A DNA stretch of 64,000 nt from Fredinandcohnia onubensis (lineage in GTDB: Bacteria; Bacillota; Bacilli; Bacillales; Bacillaceae_L). The position numbers were made by a program, and so were the translations under genes. Position 1 is the stretch's first letter. Each line of letters starts with the position of its first letter. The notes under the pieces are model-generated. The model saw only the letters and a program-made list of their open reading frames with translations. It was not told where the DNA came from and did not search any database. Shown one piece after another: positions 8,127 to 15,738 of the stretch. The DNA is taken from the NCBI RefSeq assembly GCF_002734285.1, contig NZ_NSEA01000028.1, positions 30,100-94,099 on the forward strand, in the 5' to 3' direction.

Positions 8127-9191
8127 ATGAATCGAATCTTCTTGATTATGGTGATAATCGGCTTACCTCTTTCTATCATTGGAAGTCTGCTTCACTGGCC
8201 AGCTGTTATCATGTTTATTGTGTACTGTTTAACCATTATCGCTTTGGCTGGATTTATGGGAAGAGCGACGGAAAGCCTTGCCATAATTGCTGGTCCGAGA
8301 ATTGGTGGTCTGTTAAACGCGACCTTTGGAAATGCAGTTGAACTTATTATTTCTATCTTTGCTTTAAAAGCAGGACTTGTCACGGTTGTGCTTGCATCAC
8401 TAACGGGTTCTGTCCTTGGTAACCTTTTACTAGTAGGGGGGCTTTCTTTTTTAGTGGGAGGTATTAAGTTTAAAAGGCAGAAATTTAGTGTACATGATGC
8501 GCGACACAATTCGGGTCTATTAATTTTTTCTGTCATTCTTGCCTTTGTTATTCCAGAAGTTTTTTCAATGGATATGAATGATACAGATACATTTACATTA
8601 AGCGTTGGAATCTCAATCATTTTAATTATGTTATATTTAGCTGGGCTTTTCTTTAAGCTAGTTTCACATCGAGGCATTTATCAGGAAGATTCGGAACAGG
8701 TTGAAAAAGAAAGTGAAGAGCATGAAGAACCTGAATGGGGGAAATGGAAGGCGTTTATTATCTTGGCTTTGTCTACGGTTGCGGTAGGGTATGTGTCTGA
8801 AAATCTTGTTCATACCTTTGAAGTCGTGGCGGAAGCGTTTGGCTGGAGTGAAATTTTTATCGGAATTATTATTGTGGCGATTGTCGGAAATGCTGCTGAG
8901 CATGCATCAGCCGTTATGATGGCTTATAAAAATAAAATGAATGTGGCCATTGAGATAGCAATTGGTTCAACGTTACAGGTAGCGATGTTTGTTGCGCCGT
9001 TATTGGTTTTGATATCATTATTCCTAGACACACAAATGTCTCTAGTTTTCTCTATGCCAGAACTTATTTCTATGATAACAGCGGTATTTTTAACCATTGC
9101 ACTAACAAATGATGGAGAAACGAACTGGTTTGAAGGTGGCACTCTTCTAGCTGCATACGCCATCATGGGAATTGGCTTTTATTTATTATAA
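8127..9191 (+). CDS. chaA: Ca2+(cation)/H+ antiporter ChaA/YfkE
   Basis: A 354-residue CaCA-superfamily antiporter that exports Ca2+ in exchange for protons. It has two homologous halves, each with the acidic alpha-repeat: GLLNATFGNAVELIISIFAL near residues 60-80 and IVGNAAEHASAVMMAY near 255-270; the Glu residues are the ion site. An acidic loop (EQVEKESEEHEEPEW) separates the halves. An ATG at 8109 overlaps the ribosome site, while AAAGGGAG lies 8 bases before the ATG at 8127, so the latter is chosen. B. subtilis has yfkE in the same place. Confidence 0.92.
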   Translation: MNRIFLIMVIIGLPLSIIGSLLHWPAVIMFIVYCLTIIALAGFMGRATESLAIIAGPRIGGLLNATFGNAVELIISIFALKAGLVTVVLASLTGSVLGNLLLVGGLSFLVGGIKFKRQKFSVHDARHNSGLLIFSVILAFVIPEVFSMDMNDTDTFTLSVGISIILIMLYLAGLFFKLVSHRGIYQEDSEQVEKESEEHEEPEWGKWKAFIILALSTVAVGYVSENLVHTFEVVAEAFGWSEIFIGIIIVAIVGNAAEHASAVMMAYKNKMNVAIEIAIGSTLQVAMFVAPLLVLISLFLDTQMSLVFSMPELISMITAVFLTIALTNDGETNWFEGGTLLAAYAIMGIGFYLL

Positions 9192-9196
9192 GAAAA

Positions 9197-9238
9197 AAAC
9201 GACTCTGTGTAGACAACATCCACACAGAGTCGTTTGGT
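9197..9238 (+). terminator. Terminator of chaA
   Basis: A 14-bp perfect stem (AAACGACTCTGTGT / ACACAGAGTCGTTT) with an 11-base loop. Confidence 0.85.
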
Positions 9239-9523
9239 GTTTTAATCTTCTAAGTACTTTTTAAGGGATAACTTAACTTTTTTTCATTGATGTTCTCTTC
9301 GTCCGGCAACTCGATAGCATACCCCCTCCATTAAGGTATGGTCTCCTTATCCCTCCTTTAAGTAAGGTATACTTAATAATATTTACACAACATTAAAAAT
9401 ATTCAATTTAATTTTAAAAAAATGAAAAAATATCGATTAATCTTTCCAAGTTGATTATAATAAATCCAATGTTTAAACTAATTGTTACTTTTTAAAAAAT
9501 TTTAATCTTTAGGGAGCACTTCT
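9239..9523. other. Intergenic gap without a convincing gene
   Basis: About 285 bp, strongly AT-rich towards the downstream gene. The reverse strand has AAGGAG and GGAGGGGG stretches near 9330-9358, but only frames of about 15 codons follow. No clear promoter or riboswitch was recognised. Confidence 0.5.
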
Positions 9524-10153
9524 ATGATCACACGTCGAATCGTATTCTTTTGCGTTGGATTGTTTGTTTTAGCACTGGGTATCAGTTTAATGATTATTGC
9601 AGATATCGGGGCTGGGGCATGGGACGCACTCAATGTTGGACTCTCAGAGTCAATCGGTCTTACTGTAGGGAATTGGGTTATTATTGTGGGTATTTGTGTC
9701 ATGCTTTTAAATGCATTTTTACTTAAGGAACGGCCAGCATACTTATCAATTGGAACCATCATTTTAATTGGCTTTTTTATAGATTTTTGGTTATTAATTG
9801 CACTAGATGAATTGAATTTAGAAGGATTCGTCGTAAAGGCCCTTGTTTTACTTGGGGGATTAGTCATCGCATCACTTGGAATTGCCATCTACTTGCAAGC
9901 AAAGTTTCCACTCTCACCGCTCGATAATCTGATGCTCGCAATCAGCAAGCGATTCAAGTTGAGATTTGGGATTTCGAAAACAATTGGTGAGGCGACAGGC
10001 TTGGTGTTGGCTCTTTTGTTTGGAGGACCCATTGGCATTGGAACCTTGGTTGTTACATTCGGAATCGGACCAATAATTCAATTCTTCTATCCTCATTGTG
10101 AAAGGTTGATGGAAAAGGGCTTCGGCTCCAGGGCAAAACCGAAAATTAGTTAG
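9524..10153 (+). CDS. YczE/YyaS/YitT-family membrane protein
   Basis: A 209-residue membrane protein with five to six helices. The start MITRRIVFFCVGLFVLALGI, followed by IGAGAWDALNVGLSESIGLTVG, is the signature of YczE/YyaS-type proteins, whose function is unknown (YczE affects surfactin and bacillaene production in some Bacillus). AGGGAG lies 8 bases before the ATG. It ends KPKIS just before a terminator that is duplicated 189 bp further on. Confidence 0.85.
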   Translation: MITRRIVFFCVGLFVLALGISLMIIADIGAGAWDALNVGLSESIGLTVGNWVIIVGICVMLLNAFLLKERPAYLSIGTIILIGFFIDFWLLIALDELNLEGFVVKALVLLGGLVIASLGIAIYLQAKFPLSPLDNLMLAISKRFKLRFGISKTIGEATGLVLALLFGGPIGIGTLVVTFGIGPIIQFFYPHCERLMEKGFGSRAKPKIS

Positions 10154-10156
10154 TCG

Positions 10157-10181
10157 GCCTTCCGGGATCGGAAGGCTTTTA
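10157..10181 (+). terminator. Terminator of the YczE-type gene
   Basis: GCCTTCCG-GGAT-CGGAAGGC followed by TTTTAT. A near-identical second copy is at 10346-10373. Confidence 0.85.
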
Positions 10182-10201
10182 TGATGGGGTAAAACCTAGA
10201 T

Positions 10202-10320
10202 TGTCCGATATATTACGGTTTATGTCCGATATATTTAGATTTATGTCCGATAAAATACACGCAATGTCCGATATCCGCCCAATTTTGTCCGATATATTCA
10301 AATATATGTCCGATATCCAG
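10202..10320. repeat. Six-copy array with an exact 21-bp period (TGTCCGATA core)
   Basis: The core TGTCCGATA (third copy TGTCCGATAA) starts at 10202, 10223, 10244, 10265, 10286 and 10307: six copies exactly 21 bp apart. The 12 bases between cores differ in sequence but are AT-rich. It is neither a gene nor a CRISPR, because the spacers are too short. It lies between two copies of the same terminator. Confidence 0.85.
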
Positions 10321-10345
10321 ATCGAGAGAAAAGATTAGTTAGTCG

Positions 10346-10373
10346 GCCTTCCGGGTGAACCGGAAGGCTTTTT
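10346..10373 (+). terminator. Second, duplicated terminator
   Basis: GCCTTCCGG-GTGAA-CCGGAAGGC followed by TTTTTAT. Bases 10334-10355 repeat 10145-10166, including the last codons and stop of the YczE-type gene. Confidence 0.85.
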
Positions 10374-10478
10374 ATATGCTTGTTTCGTGACACTCATTTA
10401 ATTTCTAATAAAAGGATGGATAATCCGCAAAAACTTCGAAAACACTAAGCACAAAGCCAAGGAAAGGAGTACCGACCT

Positions 10479-11297
10479 ATGAAACGATATTTTCATTTTA
10501 TAGTTGCCGCCATGTTAATGTTTAGTTTTGTTACAGGAACAGCGATGGCGGAAGGTACCGAAAAAGCAAAGGGTAATAAAGCAGATAAATTCAAGATTCC
10601 TAGTTCTGTTTTAGACATATCTCAAGATAATACGTACCCGAACCCGACGCAGGATTTGCCATATCTACAACCAAGTAAGCTCACAAAAGAGCTTATTAAA
10701 AGTGCCGATGTAGAAATAGAAAATCCAGATCTCATTCGTATTTTAAATGAGTCGGCAATTCAAACGACTCCTCTAGCGCTCGGGTATCGCGCAACCATTT
10801 ATTTAGGGCAATGGCCGCTGAACTATGAATCGTCTGAAACAAGCACGAATTGGGAATATGAAAAAATCAATACAAATTATTATGACAATCGTGGTGGAAA
10901 GTCTCCATATAAAATTCACTACAAACAAGAAGTGCAGAAGATTGTCAAAGGCGGATTAACAGCGGAAATTCAAGATGCTGAAGATGTAAGAAAAATGATG
11001 CTGATTGAAGCTGCGAAAAAATCAAAGCTTCCACTTTCCTTCAAAACGATTATTGGTGGAGGAACGAAAAAAGACCAGATCTATAATGTACCACCGAAAA
11101 AGCTAGGCTACTTATATGCCTATGCGCCAGCAGTTAACGAAAAGGGTAAGGTTACATATGGTGAGGTTTATCTTGTTCTAAAAGGAAGCAAAAAATCAAT
11201 CGTTGTTAAAAATGTAACCCACCAAGGGATTGGCGCATGGATTCCAGTCCAAGACCACGTTTCATACGGTTTCCTCGTATCAGACACCCCAAGATAA
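10479..11297 (+). CDS. yfkD: Secreted YfkD-family protein
   Basis: A 272-residue protein with a Sec signal peptide (MKRYFHF, a hydrophobic core, then TAMAEG, cleavage probably after Ala24). The mature part begins with a Lys-rich stretch and has no motif I can tie to a reaction. YfkD is a conserved Bacillus exported protein of unknown role. Gene order (chaA, yfkD, then yfkAB on the other strand) matches B. subtilis. GAAAGGAG lies 10 bases before the ATG. It converges on yfkAB and shares a terminator with it. Confidence 0.85.
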   Translation: MKRYFHFIVAAMLMFSFVTGTAMAEGTEKAKGNKADKFKIPSSVLDISQDNTYPNPTQDLPYLQPSKLTKELIKSADVEIENPDLIRILNESAIQTTPLALGYRATIYLGQWPLNYESSETSTNWEYEKINTNYYDNRGGKSPYKIHYKQEVQKIVKGGLTAEIQDAEDVRKMMLIEAAKKSKLPLSFKTIIGGGTKKDQIYNVPPKKLGYLYAYAPAVNEKGKVTYGEVYLVLKGSKKSIVVKNVTHQGIGAWIPVQDHVSYGFLVSDTPR

Positions 11298-11316
11298 ACC
11301 CGTTAATACGGGATAA

Positions 11317-11352
11317 AAAAATTCGGGCGACACTCCGCGCCCGAATTTTTTA
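11317..11352. terminator. Bidirectional terminator between yfkD and yfkAB
   Basis: AATTCGGGCG - 8-base loop - CGCCCGAATT, flanked by an A-run on one side and a T-run on the other. Confidence 0.85.
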
Positions 11353-12471
11353 TAGGTTTGCACTCCGTTTTGTAAAGTCATCCTCTTTGTAATACGCATT
11401 TTTTACAAGAATATTGGGCCCAAGGCATTTCACTGCCGGACAGTGGCAGCTAATTTCTTTTGCGGTTTTTGTTTGTGACCAGTTGTCGTACGCATCTTGA
11501 AGCGAGGTTGTCTGGATATTACCTAGTGGCGGAGTATCTCCGAAATCAGTCACGATAATATCCCCGTTAAAAATATTCACATTCAATCGTGAGCGACCAT
11601 CTGGGTCATTACGCACTGTTACATTTTTACTTGAATACAGTCTCTTTAGTAAAGTAAGATCATCCTCATTGTGACTGCACGGATAAAATGGCAAGGTGCC
11701 AAATAACATCCATACATCCTCATTGCGAATATCAAGGAGATGATGGATGGCGCTCCTAATTTCTTCAAGCGACAACACCTCTAGATTGCTAGCAAAATCG
11801 CTCGGGTACATAGGGTGAACCTCATGTCGGCCGCACTCCATTTCCTCTACAATTTGTTTATGAATTGTTTCTAAATGTGGAAGAGTGCGTTTATTTAACA
11901 TGGTTTCTGCAGCAACCATCACTCCAGCTCTCGATAAAGCCTTACTATTTTCAATCATTCGCTGAAAATAACGTTCGCGCTGTTCAAATGATGGCTTTTT
12001 CTCCATCATCGCAAAACCACCTTCAACAAAATCATCGACCGTTCCCCAGTTATGTGAAATATGAAGCACATCTAAATAAGGAACAATTTTTTCGTACCGC
12101 GCGAGATCTAATGTGAGATTCGAATTGATTTGAGTACGAACCCCTCTTTCATGGGCATACTTAAGAAGAGGAACCACATAATTCGCAACAGATTTCGTTG
12201 ACAGCATTGGCTCGCCACCTGTGATACTTAAGGACCGAAGCTTTGGAATTTCATCTAAGCGTTTTAATAAGAGGTCAATTGGTAAAGCATTTGGATCCTT
12301 TGGTTGTAAAGTGTAGCCAACCGCACAATGCTCGCATCTCATGTTACAGAGATAGGTCGTTGTAAATTCAATATTGGTAAGTTGCATTGAGCCGTATTGC
12401 TCAACATCTAAATAAGCCTCCCACGGGTCATGTGCGGGAGAAATACCTATAGAAGATTGTAATTTTGACAT
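11350..12471 (-). CDS. yfkAB: Radical SAM protein with CxCx4C motif, YfkAB
   Basis: A 373-residue radical S-adenosylmethionine enzyme. The Fe-S cluster motif CNMRCEHC (CX3CX2C) is near residues 42-49, followed by the SAM-binding SITGGEP near residue 80. The C-terminal region carries a second cysteine cluster, CHCPAVKC, which is the CxCx4C hallmark of YfkA/YfkB-type proteins. The reaction is unknown; the C-terminal cysteines may bind a second cluster. In B. subtilis 168 the gene is split into yfkA and yfkB, and here it is one intact frame. An AAAGGAG ribosome site precedes the ATG. Confidence 0.88.
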   Translation of the reverse strand: MSKLQSSIGISPAHDPWEAYLDVEQYGSMQLTNIEFTTTYLCNMRCEHCAVGYTLQPKDPNALPIDLLLKRLDEIPKLRSLSITGGEPMLSTKSVANYVVPLLKYAHERGVRTQINSNLTLDLARYEKIVPYLDVLHISHNWGTVDDFVEGGFAMMEKKPSFEQRERYFQRMIENSKALSRAGVMVAAETMLNKRTLPHLETIHKQIVEEMECGRHEVHPMYPSDFASNLEVLSLEEIRSAIHHLLDIRNEDVWMLFGTLPFYPCSHNEDDLTLLKRLYSSKNVTVRNDPDGRSRLNVNIFNGDIIVTDFGDTPPLGNIQTTSLQDAYDNWSQTKTAKEISCHCPAVKCLGPNILVKNAYYKEDDFTKRSANL

Positions 12472-12604
12472 ATATAACTCCTTTTTACGGATTTGTTAAA
12501 ACACAAATCGCCTTAGGCATTGTATTGAAAAGAATAATAGTTGTCAATGCAAACATCTTTTACTAAGATAAAAAGATATCGAAAAATGAAAGGAACGTTG
12601 TCAC

Positions 12605-12793
12605 TTGGGAAACGCAATTCGGGATAAGGACTTACAAATAACCTATTTAAAAAATCGACTAAATATGTTCGTAGAGGTGATTGATTCATTAGACCCTGAA
12701 TCAACTGACCTAGAGGACATCGATCGTCTGATCGGGATGCTCGATGACTTGGAAGGAAAATACGAACGATTTAAAAAGGATTGGAAAGAATAA
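12605..12793 (+). CDS. yfjT: SE1561-family small protein (YfjT position)
   Basis: A 62-residue acidic helical protein (MGNAIRDKDLQITYLKNRL, then DSLDPESTDLEDIDRLIGML) of unknown function, resembling the SE1561/YfjT family of Bacilli. It uses a TTG start with AAAGGA 10 bases upstream. It lies divergent from yfkAB, which is where yfjT is found in B. subtilis. Weight rests on length, acidity and position. Confidence 0.65.
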   Translation: MGNAIRDKDLQITYLKNRLNMFVEVIDSLDPESTDLEDIDRLIGMLDDLEGKYERFKKDWKE

Positions 12794-12804
12794 AAGCTTG
12801 GAGG

Positions 12805-12837
12805 ACGCTCAGCATTTGTGCTGGGCGTTTGATTGTT
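12805..12837 (+). terminator. Terminator after yfjT
   Basis: ACGCTCAGCA-TTTG-TGCTGGGCGT followed by TTGATTGTTT, an imperfect T-tract. Confidence 0.6.
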
Positions 12838-12882
12838 TACATAGGATCTTAGTTCATTGGCTGTATTTGCCACGCAAAATAA

Positions 12883-12918
12883 AAAAACAGTGGATCCAGA
12901 ACAAAATCCACTGTTTTT
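12883..12918 (-). terminator. Terminator of the DUF4317 gene
   Basis: AAAAACAGTGGAT - 10-base loop - ATCCACTGTTTTT is symmetric and could work in both directions; it sits just beyond the stop at 12922. Confidence 0.8.
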
Positions 12919-12921
12919 CGT

Positions 12922-14130
12922 TTAGAAGGAACCAGTAGAACCGTCCCCCTGGTCCTCGGTGTTCCCTTGGTTCTTCGTCTCCAAAGTCAATCCTTCGACA
13001 ACAACGTCCTCATCGATTTCCAATAACAAGCAGCGCTTGCCTTGGTACATGATGTATTTGACGTATTTGAGCTCTTTTGGATCCAGCGTGAGTTTGGCAA
13101 CCTTGGTGTTGATTTTGATTGATTTTGGAATGAGGTTGTTAGCTTTAAATTCATGTCGTTCGTCATCAATTACACTTTTAAAGGCATGCTCTACTTTTGC
13201 GGTATCCACATTTTCTACGCCGCTCACCTTCAAGATGCGCTCTACGTCCTGATAGTTGATCATCGGTGGTTCGCTATCTTCCTCTTCCTCTTCTTCTTTT
13301 TCTTGAACAAAGCGGTCGATTTCCTCATACACGTTCGAAATAACCTCAGATTCTACCTTGTCCCCGATGACATTTTTCAAGATCATTTCAAAGCCAATCC
13401 TGTCATCTTCCGCTGTCATGATATCTTCGCAATTCAACACATCGGAAATGAAACTATAGCTAGGTTCATTCGCTTTTCCGGAAGCATAAAGAATATGATT
13501 TACGTCTGCTGCATTGTCGTTAAAGGCTGGAAAAAGAAAACCGGTTAACGGAGCAGTTATATTTATAATCGGGTCCAGCTCAGTATTTGGTTTGAATGTT
13601 CTTTCAATATAGTCAAAAACCAATGTCTTTTTCGGTTGGTCAATTTTATTCAATGTGCAAAGAATGAGTGGACTGAAATAAACCTCATCAGATCCGCCTA
13701 ATTCAGATTCAGGGTCGCGTTTTCGAGTTGGTTTTCGGTATTCGGCACGGATGAATGTCACCACTGTGTCAAACTCGTAAACCTTAGAAGCATACATTTT
13801 CTCTACAATTTGCAGCATTTGCTCCAACCATTCTTCGGTGTCTTCCAGCTGTAGTCCATCATATAGAAGGTCGCGTGTGCTATTCTCCACATCATGCATA
13901 AACTTCAATTCAAATAGCTTCGTATCAAGTTGCCCAGATAATGTTTTTTTAAAGTTATCTAAAAATAATTCCTGCGCTTCTTGTTCTAGTAGCTCGAATG
14001 GCTGACAAATGTGGTGATAAATCTCACCGGATTCTTTTTTGACATACACATTAAAAATTTCGTTTATTTTTAAGTATTGGTTTTCTAGTTTAAATTGTTT
14101 TCGGATGTTTGCGATGTCTTTTTTATTCAC
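12922..14130 (-). CDS. DUF4317 family protein
   Basis: A 402-residue soluble protein starting NKKDIANIRKQFKLEN, the usual opening of DUF4317 proteins of Firmicutes, whose function is unknown. It has an acidic linker (EKEEEEEEDSE) near residues 275-290 and a C-terminal domain with LTLDPKELKYVKYIMYQGKR. A much longer frame runs upstream to 14334, but GGGAG 9 bases before the GTG at 14130 and the family start fix the N-terminus. The last 14 or so residues (GNTEDQGDGSTGSF) are encoded by a dispersed repeat. Confidence 0.75.
   Translation of the reverse strand: MNKKDIANIRKQFKLENQYLKINEIFNVYVKKESGEIYHHICQPFELLEQEAQELFLDNFKKTLSGQLDTKLFELKFMHDVENSTRDLLYDGLQLEDTEEWLEQMLQIVEKMYASKVYEFDTVVTFIRAEYRKPTRKRDPESELGGSDEVYFSPLILCTLNKIDQPKKTLVFDYIERTFKPNTELDPIINITAPLTGFLFPAFNDNAADVNHILYASGKANEPSYSFISDVLNCEDIMTAEDDRIGFEMILKNVIGDKVESEVISNVYEEIDRFVQEKEEEEEEDSEPPMINYQDVERILKVSGVENVDTAKVEHAFKSVIDDERHEFKANNLIPKSIKINTKVAKLTLDPKELKYVKYIMYQGKRCLLLEIDEDVVVEGLTLETKNQGNTEDQGDGSTGSF
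12928..12956. repeat. Dispersed GGGACGGTTCT-type repeat at a gene 3' end
   Basis: GGAACCAGTAGAACCGTCCC, then CCTGGTCC, is the inverted counterpart of 3571-3599 and encodes the C-terminal tail of the DUF4317 protein. Confidence 0.45.
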
Positions 14131-14266
14131 TAATCTCAACTCCCATTTTTTGATTATACATGTTGGCATCAAAAATTGTAATGATTGATTTTTTCGTGTA
14201 TGTATGCGCACTACCGGTATAAAAACCCATATATATAAGGTAAAAAGCAAACAGGGGAAGATATCA

Positions 14267-15496
14267 TTGGGCATGCAATCAAGTAAATTTAGATGGGTTA
14301 TTTTTGCTTCTGTTTTGTTTACGTATGTGGTCATGTCAAGTCAACGAACTGCACCAGGATTGATTACAGACCAATTAATGGCGGATTTTCAAGTAACAGC
14401 AACAACCATTGGACTCCTCACAAGTATCCAATTTTTTGTGTACACAGGTCTGCAAATGCCGATGGGAATCTTGGCGGATCGATATGGACCCAATTTTTTC
14501 CTGATACTAGGTGCCATCCTTACAGGAGTTGGAACCATCATTTATAGCTTGGGAACACATGAAGTGATCCTCTTTTTTGCAAGAATCCTAACAGGAATAG
14601 GGGATGCAACCATTTGGGTGAACCTGGTGCTGATTTTAAGCAGATGGTTTAACGAAAGAGAATTTACCCGGCTAATTGGTGTCGCAGGCATGACCGGTAG
14701 CCTTGGATTCCTGATGGCAACTGTCCCTTTTTCAGCATTAATTGTTTTACTAGGTTGGCGAGGCGCATTTCTTTCAGGGGGAATTCTACTCTGTTTGTGT
14801 GGTGTTTTTTTATACATTGTACTTGTCAAAAAGCCAGGCCACCCGATGATTGAGAAAAAAGAAGTTCAACGTGAAAAAACATCGGTGTTACTCCGTCGGA
14901 TTTTTACCAATCGGCAGGCATGGGCGTTGTTCTTATGTCACTTTGGACTTGTTGGAGGGTATATAGGTTTTATAGGTTCGTGGGCAGTACCTTATGGAAT
15001 GGATATGTACGGCTTGACCCGTTTGGAAGCAAGTCAGCTTATTATGTTTAGTCTGATTGGTGCGCTAATGGGTGCACCGTTAATCGGCTGGATTTCAAGT
15101 CGATTAGGGTTAATCAAACAACCTTATATCATTTTTCATATTGTCACGGTGCTATGTTGGTCTACTTTTCTTGTTTTCAGAGAGGGACCCCCATTATTCT
15201 TGCTCATTTCACTTTTCTTTATAATCGGATTTTCGTTCGGTTCAAATTCTCTAACCTTTGCCGTTGTCCGCCAAACGTTCCCAACAAGTGAATCCGGAAT
15301 GGTTTCTGGATTTGCGAACACAGGTGGATTTTTAAGTGCTGTATTGCTTCCTGCCATTTTCGGGGGTGTATTAGACCATGTTACCGCTGGATATTATTAT
15401 GGCTTTATCATTCCCTTGATTTTTTCAGTCTTCGGTTTGATAGGAGTGAACCTCATAAAAGAAAAACCTCAAGTTGCGGCGATTCCCGTAAGATAA
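14267..15496 (+). CDS. MFS transporter
   Basis: A 409-residue major facilitator with about 12 helices. The motif GILADRYGPNF after helix 2 is the MFS loop signature, and the first helix region carries SSQRTAPGLITDQLMADF, which is usual in nitrate/organic-anion type MFS carriers of Bacilli; the substrate is not known. The TTG at 14267 with AGGGGA 8 bases upstream is the preferred start; an ATG at 14273 is also possible and a frame opening at 14204 is less likely. It is divergent from the DUF4317 gene. Confidence 0.75.
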   Translation: MGMQSSKFRWVIFASVLFTYVVMSSQRTAPGLITDQLMADFQVTATTIGLLTSIQFFVYTGLQMPMGILADRYGPNFFLILGAILTGVGTIIYSLGTHEVILFFARILTGIGDATIWVNLVLILSRWFNEREFTRLIGVAGMTGSLGFLMATVPFSALIVLLGWRGAFLSGGILLCLCGVFLYIVLVKKPGHPMIEKKEVQREKTSVLLRRIFTNRQAWALFLCHFGLVGGYIGFIGSWAVPYGMDMYGLTRLEASQLIMFSLIGALMGAPLIGWISSRLGLIKQPYIIFHIVTVLCWSTFLVFREGPPLFLLISLFFIIGFSFGSNSLTFAVVRQTFPTSESGMVSGFANTGGFLSAVLLPAIFGGVLDHVTAGYYYGFIIPLIFSVFGLIGVNLIKEKPQVAAIPVR

Positions 15497-15577
15497 AATC
15501 TGGAATCGTTTGCAAATCTCTTTCCGAAAAAAATAGATAGGAGTATAATGAAAATTGTGATTATAAATAATATGTTA

Positions 15578-15708
15578 ACTTATTCAGTAGAAGTCCCTAA
15601 CTTCTACTAAATAAGTCATGCCTCCGGCGGATGCCACGATTTTTAAAAGGAAAATTTTCGAGCAAGCTCGAAAAAAATCGGGCGCAAATACGCCAAGGCG
15701 CATTTGAT
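15578..15708. repeat. Multi-hairpin intergenic repeat upstream of fumarase
   Basis: It contains three hairpins in a row. The first is a 17-bp arm pair with one mismatch (ACTTATTCAGTAGAAGT at 15578-15594 against 15600-15616). The second is TTTTCGAG-CAAG-CTCGAAAA (15655-15674), enclosed by CGATTTTT/AAAAATCG arms. The third is CAAATACGCC-AA-GGCGCATTTG near 15685-15706. GCCTCCGGCGGATGCC lies between the first two. It resembles a repeat class I remember from other Bacillus genomes. Confidence 0.65.
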
Positions 15709-15738
15709 TAAGGGGATATAAGGGAAAGGGGAATACAG

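Noticed and set aside
9330..9360. Small gene on the reverse strand with GGAGG-type site
   Set aside because: Frames following it are only about 15 codons and show no recognisable features.
10202..10320. Possible CRISPR array
   Set aside because: Cores are only 9-10 bp and spacers 12 bp, and there are no cas genes.
14131..14334. N-terminal extension of the DUF4317 gene
   Set aside because: It covers the divergent promoter region; the family begins at the NKKDIA segment, which has its own ribosome site.
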